From the NCBI GenBank assembly GCA_001051155.2, contig JYIP02000001.1, forward strand, positions 124,001-188,000: a stretch of 64,000 bases of DNA, in the 5' to 3' direction. The translations under genes and the position numbers were made by a program. The notes under the pieces were generated by a model that did no database searches, was not told where the DNA came from, and was given only the letters and a program-made list of their open reading frames with translations. Shown here piece by piece: positions 10,424 to 20,236 of this stretch. The number at the start of each line of letters is the position of its first letter. Position 1 is the first letter of the stretch. The DNA is from Chrysoporthe austroafricana (taxonomy: Eukaryota; Ascomycota; Sordariomycetes; Diaporthales; Cryphonectriaceae).

Positions 10424-12152
10424 TTACTCAGACCTGTCAAGCTCATCTCCCAACTCCCCCGCAACCTGCATCTCTAGCAACATGTTGCCGACTCGCAGAA
10501 AATAATAATCCGCGTAGACCAGCCCGTGATCGGCCCAGCGCCGCGGTGCATACTCGTTGTTGTTAATAGTAGACCCATTGAGGATAGTATCGCCAATGCC
10601 CATATCCACCGACAGCACGCCGACCTCCTGTGTGAGCCGATCGACCAGCTCGACTGTCTCCGTGCGGGTCGTGAAGTGCGCCACCGCGTTCATATGCCGT
10701 GAACACACAGCCTCTATGAGCCGTAGTGACTGCGCTAGGTAAGAAGACGGCTCGCCGCGCCCCACGAGTGCCCGGTGCAGGAGCAGCAGACCATATGCAG
10801 CGGCGGCGGCGGCGGCGCTGACGTCGGGGGGCTGTTCTTCGGCGAGGGTAGAAGCGGCATCAAAGTCCCACGGCGGGATCCCCGACGCGGGTAGTCGGCC
10901 TAGGAAGTAGTCGGCACACCGGTGAGAGGTCTCGAGAAAAGTAGCATTATGGGTCCAATGATATGTCTCGGCGAAGCCGGCAATAGCCCAAGCCTGTCCA
11001 CGAGTCCAGCAGGATGTGTCTGTATAGCCCTGGTTGGTCAGGCGCTCAATAATAGCACCAGTAGATGTATCGAAATGCACAAGATGAATCGTAGATGCGT
11101 CTTGGCGAATATGGCTGCGCTGGGTCGTGCGTGCGTGTTGTACCGCTGCGTTGAACATGGCAGTGTCGTTAGTCTTGCTTGCTATGCAGAATAGTATGTC
11201 TAGGTTCATCATGTTGTCCTGGTGAACAAATCCTCGGGAGTCAGCATGTGGCCATTCTTCTTCGAGAGTACATCATGAGAACCGAGACCTGGCGGCTCAA
11301 CTTACTATCACAGTCAGAAACTCGCGTTCTGGATTCAGAAATTTGTACTTTTTGGTTATGCACGTGTCCCATGACCGTATCAAGCCGACGTCTGACTTGA
11401 AGCGGCCAAAGAGGGTCATTGCCGAGATCTTGAGTGTTTCGAATGCCCGCTGGTCGCGATTGAGCTCCCATGCGATTTTAGCCCAAGGCGCTATCATGAA
11501 GCCCAGGTCGTAGGCTGTTGCGAGGTATGCATTTTGATGCAGGCTATCCGTCCACCACTTGCAGAGAAATCTTTTCTGTACCATCAGCATTTATGGGACA
11601 ATGCACATGTGTATGAGATTCACCTACTCAACTTATAATTCATGTGGGCTCTTCTCCTTCGAAGAACCCAGTGTGATGTTGAATTTGCGCTGCCTCTCGA
11701 GCAAAACATAAAGACTCCCCGGGAAAAACCCCGACGTCCAAAAGTCCAGGTCACGATATACGTAATCCGCCTCTCCCGGTTTTGTGTATTCGGGGAAATA
11801 GAGCGGAGGGCTCGGCTATTACACGTTAGTGAATAAAGCAGCCCAAGGTGTGCGTATTTGCCACTGCCCTCGGACATACCTGTTGTGATGCTCTGAGGGC
11901 GACGCCCCAGATCTTGGCGTGCGTCTCGCTCGAAAAGACCTGGGCGGGCAGCCGTGCACTTGGCTTTACGGGCACGACTTTGGAGGAGCATAGATTCTCA
12001 TCCTCAGAGTCCTTTGGAGTCAGCAGGCTGGCACCCGTGCATTCCCCTGTATCGGCTTGCGGCGACTTCACGCGAGATCTCTTTCTCCGGCTTTGCACCC
12101 TCTTGGCCTTGGCCTGAGAATCAACGAGAAAAGTCTGGATTTTGGAAATCAT
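10424..12152 (-). pseudogene. GH88 unsaturated glucuronyl hydrolase, probably inactivated
   Basis: Four exons fit on the complement: 11880..12152, 11624..11815, 11306..11575 and 10424..11218, with introns of 64, 48 and 87 bp and matching phases. The protein reads as GH88. It has PAQVFSSETHAKIWGVAL, RDLDFWTSGFFPGSLY, KWWTDSLHQNAYLATAYDLG, DNMMNLDILF, the DTSCWTRGQAW signature of the active-site region, and DHGLVYADYYFLR. Enzymes of this family hydrate the double bond of 4,5-unsaturated uronic acids released by polysaccharide lyases. The last codons of exon 2 read TAA-GTT-GAG-TAG before the donor. Both stops would be glutamine codons after one C-to-T reversal. Translation would end at 151 aa, before the catalytic region. 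No alternative donor in phase was found. There is no obvious signal peptide. The next lyase gene is divergent, 591 bp away. Confidence 0.8.
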
Positions 12153-12743
12153 CGGAGGAGGAGAAAAGCCAGACGAGAGACTATTTTATTGGACAAAACT
12201 ATCAAGAAGGAAATTTCCAAGAGGAGCATCCCACCTATTTGACTTGGTTCACTGGGCGGGGCTGCACCTGGAGGATAACTCCAATCTCAACCGGCGACGG
12301 CGGTGCAGTGCTTTGAAACACCCAGGATTTTCACATATCGACTGGGATGATACTGGCTTACACTCCATGAGACGATTCAAACGACCTTTCACAGCTCGTC
12401 GACTGGGACAGATCAAGAGTGCTACGGAGGCGTTCCTGTCTTAGCGGGCAGGAGGCGCACTTGCGGGAGGCGGAGGAAGTGTCGGAGCTCAACCCGGAGC
12501 TATTGCGCTGTACCCACCTCGGTCCCCCTCGATACTCGTAACGTACCCTACACAGTACGGCTGCAGGGAGCCAGAAACGAACTGTTTACGGACACACGGA
12601 AAGGGCGCCGTGGGGAAAGTGCTCAGCTTGCAGGTTACATAAGTTCTGCCTTGAGCTCCCACTTGTTATTCAATATGAGAGGGACCATGGAGGGTGTGTC
12701 CAACACAACACAGGTGTTATAGCCAAGTAGTAATTATCCAATC
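12153..12743. other. Divergent intergenic region between GH88 and lyase genes
   Basis: No gene is seen. The stretch presumably carries both promoters. I could not pick out a convincing TATA box or a repeated operator. Confidence 0.5.
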
Positions 12744-14373
12744 ATGATCCCCAAGTCGGTCGCCTGGCTGTCCGCATGTGCGGCCGTTCTCTTTTACAGG
12801 GTCTGTTCCGTTGCGGCAGCGGGTCCTCTGAACGGGCTTCCGATTATCAACGGCCCGATTCCTGTCACCTCGCAGGTGTTGGGACCCAAGTCCCGCATCG
12901 GCGACTTCGTCCACCCTGGCCTCTGGCATACCCACGATGACCTCGAACGTATCCGACTGGGCGTGGAAAATGGGCTTGAGCCGTGGAAGTCGGCCTATGT
13001 CAACTTCAGCGCCAACTCGTATTCTCAGGCAGACGTATGTTAGGATTTCGGGAACATATACGGATGATAGCACTAACGGCATAGCATCAATCTTAGTATT
13101 TGATGCAAGGTCCTAAGAGCGTGCTTTGTCGTGGGTCGTGCAGCAATTATACGACATTCACAAACGACGTTCGTGCGGCGTATCAGAACTCTCTAATGTG
13201 GTACATCACCAAGAATCAGAGCCATTGGGACCGTGCTACCACAATCATCGACGCATGGGGTACCAACCTCACCAGCATCATCGGGACAGACACATCCCTC
13301 CTTGTCGGACTGGAAGGCGCGCTTCTAGTCAATGCCGCCGAAATCATGCGGTGGGAAGGTGGTTGGGTTGAGGCCGGCGCCGCTGCCATTGGCACGACTG
13401 GATTTTCTAACCAGCTCTACTGGTTGTTCGCGAGACAGTCTCTGATCATCGGTCAGTCCAATTACGGCATGGTGAGCATCAAGGCTCTTCTGGGCTTCGC
13501 TGTGTACTTAGACGACGTCACCATGGTAGGTCAAGCCCCTTTATTCTCGCTTTCCTCTTCACCACTTCTAACGACCTGTCTCTGGCGATAGTGGAACTAC
13601 GCCGTCAACTCGTATCAGAACGACCCTTGCGCAGGCATCTATGGGAACTTCGATCTCACAACCGGTCAGGGCGCGGAAACGGGCCGTGACCAAGGCCACG
13701 CCCAAGGAGGCCTCGGATGGAGCGCCGAGGCGGCCCGAATCATCCAGTCCCAGGGCACCGATGTGTACGCGCTCGGAGACAACCTCCTCCTTAAGGCTGG
13801 CGAGTATACGGCCAAGTACAACCTTGGCTATGATGTCCCCTACGACCCCAAATTTTACCGCTGCGAGGCTGTTCTCGTGAATGGACCGTGGAGCGGGCCC
13901 TCCCCTATCAGCCGAGGCGTGTTGAGCACTACCCCGGAAGTGTACGATGTAAGTGCGGCACTCCTCCGTACCTCCTGACGCACAAGAGCTCCTGCTCTTT
14001 CGACAGGCTTGTAGCACGCATGGTGGCTCATATCCCCCCCTCTTTTTTTTTTTTTTTTAAGATTCTTTATTATCAATACAAGGTCAAAAGGGGCCTCGAC
14101 GCTCCGTATATCACCGAAATGAAGGCTACGCTCGACAACCTAGAAGGGGGCGACGAGGAGGAAAGTACGTATCAGGACTTCATTTGAACGTACAACAGCT
14201 TTCGTTGCTTTTGCAGATCACTAACCGGTGCAGATACCTCGGGCGACCACCCGGGCTGGGGTGACCTTATCTGGTCGTATCCTGGAGAAGGACTATTCCT
14301 AAACAACAATAGCAGAACGATTTGGGGCGGGGGTTGGATAGGGCAAAACGGGACCGGTAACCTCAACACCTGA
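12744..14373 (+). CDS. Secreted alginate_lyase-superfamily polysaccharide lyase (paralog A)
   Basis: The predicted exons are 12744..13034, 13097..13525, 13592..13948, 14062..14164 and 14234..14373, encoding 439 aa. All phases agree. The third intron ends in a long poly-T tract before AAG. The first ~26 residues form a signal peptide (hydrophobic core LSACAAVLFYRVCSVAAAG). The mature part has the alpha/alpha-toroid lyase look: FVHPGLWHTHDDLERIR, then GETGRDQGH-type motif (AETGRDQGHAQGGLG), YALGDNLLLKAGEYTAKYN and an ending with GDHPGWGDLIWSY. Proteins of this superfamily cleave uronic-acid-containing glycans by beta-elimination, but the exact substrate cannot be read from sequence. It is paralogous to the gene at 18659 and convergent with the GH27 gene. 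Confidence 0.85.
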
Positions 14374-14801
14374 AGAGCGATTGTTTGCGTGCGAAATTGT
14401 ATAGTTTCATGCATCAAGGTCTTGGAATAAATTCATTTCTATGCTCACGGCTAAAGTTGAGTTACAGCTCACCAATTAAAGATATAATATCCTTCTCCGT
14501 TGTATATAATCAAAAGCAGTGGCGCTATCATCAAATAACAGACCTTGAGCGGGACATGGGTTGCTTCTTTGCAGTGCGCGATCCCTTGACCGTGACCCCA
14601 AGCCTAAAAGCATGCAGTTTGTAATTAGTTGCGTGTCCACACCGAGAGGGAATTTGTATTACTTGAAATTTATCGACCTCTGAAGGATATGTCCTCCCTT
14701 TAGCAATTGATTTTGAAAGTGTGAGTAAGCGCATCACGAATGTCGTTTGGGAAAAGAATTTACTACAAACTGTAATGCTATATCTGACTATTATTTATTT
14801 C
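14374..14801. other. Convergent intergenic region
   Basis: This is 3' flanking sequence of the lyase A and GH27 genes. Nothing else is recognised. Confidence 0.5.
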
Positions 14802-16261
14802 CTACCCTGAGTCTGAAAAGACAAGTACCTTAGTCTCATGTGCCCCAATGTTATTCAATACAATGCTGTCCCCGGCTATGCCCAGGCTTTGCTTGGCCCA
14901 TACGTCCCTGATTTGCACAGCACTATTGCCGATATAGGTCGAATAACGCGGCACCTGTAGAAGAGGTATCGTGATATTTTGTGCACTGCTCTCCTGATTC
15001 AGCACTAAGATCACAAATTTGGATCTTCCCGAAGCCAATGGGCCTGCCCAGATCTGCATACTACCCTCTGTCGATAGTGTAGCAGCATAGTCCACTGCAG
15101 TTCCAAGATCATCTTGGTTGATAGCAATGATTTCGGAGTTCGATAGGATGCTCAAAGATGAGTTGCTAATCAGATCCAGGTCTGAGCTTATAATGAGTGG
15201 CGATTTCAGGGCTGCCCAGAAGGAGAAATGCGTCTGCTCCTCGACCTGTATCATGGCATTATTTCCAACCTCCAAGAGGTCCATGTCCGCTGACCGGTAC
15301 AGGATTCGATCAGTCTATATTTTGCACGAATATGACGGTAGGAGTAGCATATCTTACTCACCCCATGCTCCTGGTTTCTGGAAATAGGAGAGCTCACGCA
15401 TCTTCTGAATGATGGTCATGATACTCACGCCGGCATACCCAGTGTTGAGGCAGTATGCTGTTGTGCAGACACCGGAGCTATCCACAGAGAAGTTGGCGTG
15501 AATATCACCCGAGATACGATACGAGTCGCTGAACTGGTCTGCCCATAGCCAGGGGAACTGGAAACCCCACTCACAAAGTGAGAAGAAAATTTCGCGGCCG
15601 CTGCTCTTGAGAGCCGACGACATGCGCCAGAATTGCTCCTGGGGCGGCAGAGTCATAGCCTCGAACCCACCGCAGTTGTCGTACTTAAGATAATCGACTC
15701 CCCATGATGCAAAAGTCGCGGCGTCCAGCTCTTCGTAGCCATAGCTACCCGGCTTGAAGGAGCATGTCATAATGCCAGCGTCACTGCAAGGATGAAGGAT
15801 AGACACTCTCATTAGAAGAGTCATTATATTACCAGAAAGATTTGATTTCGAAAGGTCTTTGGCTCACCTGTAGATGCCGAGCTTGAGACCACGCTCATGG
15901 GCATAGTCGGCGATCGAAGAGATTCCTTGGGGAAACCGCGTGGTGTTGGCTTGCTGCAGCCCTTGCGCGTCCCGGTCCGTAGCCCATCCATCGTCTAGCA
16001 GCAAGTATTTGTAGCCAGCGTCGGCTAGACCCGTGTTGACAAGTGCATCAGCGGCTTTGCTAATGATACTATCGTTAATGACGGACTTGTAGGCATTCCA
16101 AGAATTCCACCCTGTTCGAGATAAGCCAGACCTGCGCAGTGCGGCTTGAGACGCGACTGTCACAATTTTGCAACGGATTACCTACCCATCTGGGGCTTCG
16201 CAGCCAAACCCTCTGCCAGACATGGCGAGACCAAGCACAATGACAGCAGTCTCGTGCGCAT
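14802..16261 (-). CDS. GH27 alpha-galactosidase, secreted
   Basis: Four exons on the complement (16182..16261, 15868..16131, 15362..15783, 14802..15289) give 417 aa with consistent phases and introns of 50-84 bp. Exon 1 encodes a signal peptide (MRTRLLSLCLVSPCLAEGLA). The catalytic domain starts with GWNSWNAY. The nucleophile lies in YLKYDNC (about D150) and the acid/base in the RISGDI segment (about D208). GIYSDAG, CEWG and AWADMDLLEVGN, all typical of the family, are present. A C-terminal beta domain ends at LVFSDSG. The enzyme would remove terminal alpha-galactose outside the cell. No disruption is visible. It starts 562 bp from the divergent fasciclin gene. Confidence 0.92.
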
Positions 16262-16823
16262 TCTCGGTTCTGAATGTCAGCGCCGTCAACTTTGGGATGT
16301 TGAGAGGTGTAGGAATGATACCCCTAAAGTCTCGGGTCGGTAGAGAAAGTCTGACCCCTACTTTTCGAATGCATCGCCGTCATATGCACCGGTAATCAGA
16401 CGCTTCTCTCATCAGATCATCGGTGCATCAGTCATTGCCTCGCCGAGCAAAGGCCCGGTAATTCCTCCGCGGCTTGGGGCACCGCGGCGGGGTATCTCGC
16501 TCAAATGTTCCGTCTCGTGTCATGGTAATTTCCGAATTTTCTAGGCATGCATACGATTACGAGGGAGCCACATGTCTCCTGACCTGTTAGACGGCGTGCT
16601 ACACGGCCCGTTTGCGGTTACCATTGTGGTTGCCTTTACACAGTGCGATCACCGCTAACCCTAGCCCAGTAGGGAAACAAGAAAGAAAAAAAAAGAAGAG
16701 AGACAGAGAGAGAAAGCGACGACATAGTGGAATGTGCATACTAAGACAATTATGTTGTGACTACTACCCGCTGTGCTTCTGGTTTCTAACATCCATCAAG
16801 ATTTCTCAGTCAGGTTGACAACA
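16262..16823. other. Divergent intergenic region between GH27 and fasciclin genes
   Basis: No gene is seen. It includes a purine-rich run at about 16680-16720 (AAGAAAGAAAAAAAAAGAAG type) and probably both promoters. Confidence 0.5.
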
Positions 16824-17618
16824 ATGAGACCTCAATTCCTGAACCAGATCGCACTGGCCAGTGTCGTCGCCACGACGGTAGTCGATCGGCAACTGCTGAC
16901 CTATGCACCTATTCCCGTTAATGCCTATGAACCAACTGTCAGCTCAAACACAACGACGCTGTTGGACTTGGTGCACTCGCGTCCTGAGCTGTCTAACCTC
17001 TCTAGCATCCTCGAAGAAGCTGCTGGTGAGCAACGCTTTGGTAGGCACACGATATGTTGCAGTACTGAGGCTGAGTGAAGATATCCCGCAGGTTTTACCC
17101 AGGCGTTCAATGCTACCCCGAACTGGGAGTTTACCCTGTTTGCGCCGTCGAACACAGCCTTCCGGAACACTGGGGAGTACTTTCAGACATTCGCAGCGAC
17201 ACTCAAAGGGAAATGGTGGTTGGGCAATCTGATCCAGCACCATTACGTCCCAAACTCGGCTCTGAAGTCGACCGCATTCAACAGCACGATCCAGAGGCTC
17301 CAGACCGGATCATATCTCTACGTCTCAGCACAAGTCAGCGGTGGCCAGCTGATGCTCAACAATGCGTCCGCCGTGACGGAGGCGGACATAGTCGTCACAA
17401 ATGCGAGCACTGAGATATAACAACTCTTTCGTTGTCTTTGGGTAGTCATAATCACCCGGGAATCATGTGCTGACTAGATTTGTCGACGACAGGGAATTGT
17501 GCATATCATCGACCATATCCTAGATCCGGCAGCACAGATCTTCGAGGTTGATCTGCCTGACGTGTCTCAGTCTTTCACTGCTGGAAGTTGCGCGATCACG
17601 ACCTTGTCTTATTGCTAA
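16824..17618 (+). CDS. Small secreted fasciclin (FAS1) domain protein
   Basis: The predicted exons are 16824..17025, 17092..17402 and 17493..17618, encoding 212 aa. An N-terminal hydrophobic segment (NQIALASVVATTVV) suggests secretion. One FAS1 domain follows, with TLFAPSNTAF (the H1-like motif), LIQHHYVPNSAL, and the closing GIVHIIDHILDP (H2-like). FAS1 proteins are extracellular adhesion or cell-surface proteins. Intron 2 must begin with GC, not GT: exon 2 ends ...VVTN and the next exon opens with GIVHIID, with only a GC dinucleotide at the junction, a good CTGAC branch site and a CAG acceptor. If the intron were not recognised, a stop follows six codons later. No GPI signal is obvious. Confidence 0.8.
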
Positions 17619-18658
17619 AGGGAATAGATTTCAGAAGCTCTTGTCAAGAATGTGGAAAGCAAACTGCCGGTAGGAGAACCGGAGAACTAAACTGCAGCGT
17701 CTTGGGCAACGACTTCTGCAAATGGAGCTCTTGCAAACGTTAACCATGCAGATATCACATTCTGTGTGAATTTTTACTTTCAGATACATAGTCTCCATAT
17801 GAGTGCTCTGTCTGACTAGTGAAAAGGATAAAGCGTCTTCGTGAAAGTGTCCCACCAAGACCTGGAGTCTCAGACAGAGTATTCGACGCCTCGGCGGCAC
17901 GATATGGATTACTGGAAATGATACAAGCTGTGTAGAGAGTCTAGCTACCAGCTCCACTCCTCACTTGATTTGCAAACAATCATCTCTGGGAACAATCTTG
18001 CCACACGCCCCCCGCAATTGCTGAGCTTTAGACGTACGCAAATTTCCAGCTCCACCACTTGCAATAAGACACTGTACGGCATGTTGATGGGCCGCACACG
18101 TTCTTCGACACGTTCTTGGACAGAAACGCAGCCTCCCGTGTTGAGTTGTGCTACGCTCCCAAGACCCCCAAAGCTACCCTCTACTCAGTGACTACCTACT
18201 TCGAAGGAATTATAACGTCAAGCGCCCCTTCAGCAGTAGCGGAACCCGACTTGCAGGACATCAATCAAACTCTTAGGAGACATCTTGGGTCAGTCCGGGA
18301 CTTGATCCGCTAAAGGGTGAATGAGTGCAGGTGGTGTGTTTCAGGAGGATCAACAGAAACGGTACCGATCAGCCCCCCCTTAATCATTTCGATTAGTCCG
18401 CTGACAGCCCCGCAAGCCGCCCTTAATAGTACTGTTAGTTATCACAGACACCCTGGATCAACAAGGAACGGTCTTGCTCCGACATACGGGCCGGATCCGA
18501 ATGCCGAAGAGGGCACATTCAAGAGCGTGAGGATGTGAGAGATGAACATATATAAATTGTACACTCCGGGCGCGCTCCGCTCCCCAGTCAGATGAATCAA
18601 CTGATCAACCCTTCAATCATTACAATTTCTATCTTCCGGTTCTTTAGTATTGTCCATT
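17619..18658. other. Gene-free stretch with an unassigned reading frame at about 18050-18313
   Basis: Most of this kilobase has no coding signal. The plus strand from about 18083 to 18313 is open and has protein-like composition (for example TFFDTFLDRNAASRVEL, then YAPKTPKATLYSVTTYFEG) up to TAA at 18311. It lacks a good ATG, and I recognise no family. It may be the tail of a lost gene. Confidence 0.35.
18549..18556 (+). promoter_or_regulatory. TATA box candidate for lyase B
   Basis: TATATAAA lies about 110 bp upstream of the ATG at 18659, a plausible core-promoter spacing for a fungal gene with a short 5' leader. Confidence 0.5.
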
Positions 18659-19903
18659 ATGAAGCACCATTCCACTACTTTGATCCTTCACTCGGCAGTG
18701 GCGGCGGCTGCGTTTGTCCACCCCGGGCTTCTCAATACAGAAGATGACTTTACACGTATCAAGGGGTTCGTCGAGAGTAAAACGGAACCCATGTACACAG
18801 GGTGGGAGAAACTGGTAGCTCAGACGAACCCCGATTACACGCCGAGCCCTGTCGTACAGCTCTGCCGTGGGACTGGGTCTGACGTGAACTGTACCGAGAA
18901 CTATTCGAACCTTTACAGAGATGCGGCTTCTGCATATGTCAACTCTATCTACTGGAAAGTTACGGGTAATACTTCGTACGCGGATGCTGCCGGCAATACC
19001 CTCAACGCGTGGTCGTCAACTATGACATCCGTTAGCGGCAGCGTCGACCAAAACCTCGCTGTGGGCCTATACGGCTATCAGCTTGCGAATGCTGGCGAGA
19101 TTCTCCGCGGTTATTCGGGATGGTCGGGCCTCAGCGACCTAACGGATCTGCTAACCAATATCTTCTACATTTCGGCGCATTCTTTTCTTACGACCCATGC
19201 CAATAACGCTCCCGATGTCTTCTGGGCCAACTGGGACCTGTGCAATATAGCGGCTATTTACGCTATCGGGGTGCTTTCGGATAATGCTACTATGGCCGAC
19301 GAGGCGGTAACTTATTTCGAGAGCGGAGCCGGAAACGGCAATATCAAAAACGCTATATGGATTACGTATACTGAGGAAGGCTCGGACAAAATCCTCGGCC
19401 AGGGCCAGGAGGAAGGGCGAGACCAAGGTCACTCGGCACTGGACTATGCCTTACTCGGCGTTATAGGGCAGCAGGCGTATAGTCAAGGAGTCGATCTGTT
19501 TTCCTACGCCGATAGCCTCATCCTGGCAGGGTAAGATAACCCTTATCATCGTATATATCCCAGACTAACCACCAGCCTTGCACCTAGATCTGAGTACTTT
19601 TCCAAGTACAATGTTAACCAAAGCGTGCCATATACTCCTTATGTCAATGCCGACATAGGCGATGTTGGTGCCAACCAGACTATTATCTCCAATAGCAGCC
19701 GCGGTGATATCCGACCTATTGGTGAGCTTCTCTATGCTCATTACGCGTCCGTGAAGGGCCTGAACGCATCTTGGACTGGCAAATACCGCGATTACGTAGT
19801 GGAAGAGAGCGGCGGTGCCGAGGGTGGCAGTGGCGACTATGGTCCTAATAGCGGAGGCTATGACCAACTGGGTTTTGGCACGATCCTCTACCGCCGAGAG
19901 TAA
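18659..19903 (+). CDS. Secreted alginate_lyase-superfamily polysaccharide lyase (paralog B)
   Basis: There are two exons, 18659..19530 and 19588..19903, giving 395 aa. The single 57-bp intron has donor GTAAGA and acceptor CTAG, and restores the frame LILAG/SEYFSKYN. A signal peptide (about the first 19 residues, LILHSAVAAAA core) precedes FVHPGLLNTEDDFTRIK, which matches the start of paralog A. The shared motif is EEGRDQGHSALDYALLG, and the body is rich in alpha/alpha-barrel helices. It should be a secreted lyase acting on a uronic-acid glycan. It differs from paralog A in sequence and intron number, so the two are old relatives and not a recent tandem copy. The frame is intact, which contrasts with the GH88 gene. 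Confidence 0.85.
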
Positions 19904-20236
19904 AATAAGATAAACCTAACCTCTCATCTTATGATTTCCTTGCCTACCCCTACACAGTAACCCCTCAAATACTTCCTTTCTCAGTCACTCTTCAACCTAT
20001 CTTCAGTGTTCTGTTTTTAATCTCTGACCGTTCTGTCTTGTGTTTGAGTTACGGACACAAGGTAAACTTAGCTCAGGGTTATCTCAATATATTTTGTCTA
20101 TTTACGCCACCTAATGATGCGCGGACTGCATCTGATCTAAATAGTACTCTCTCGTAAGCCTAGCATCCAGTGGCCTGGCTGCTGTGTCCATTGACCTTGG
20201 ATTGAACTAGAGTTTGAAAGTCAAACGATTATAAGC
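19904..20236. other. Intergenic, no feature seen
   Basis: This is the 3' flank of lyase B and of the HET pseudogene. Nothing is recognised. Confidence 0.5.
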
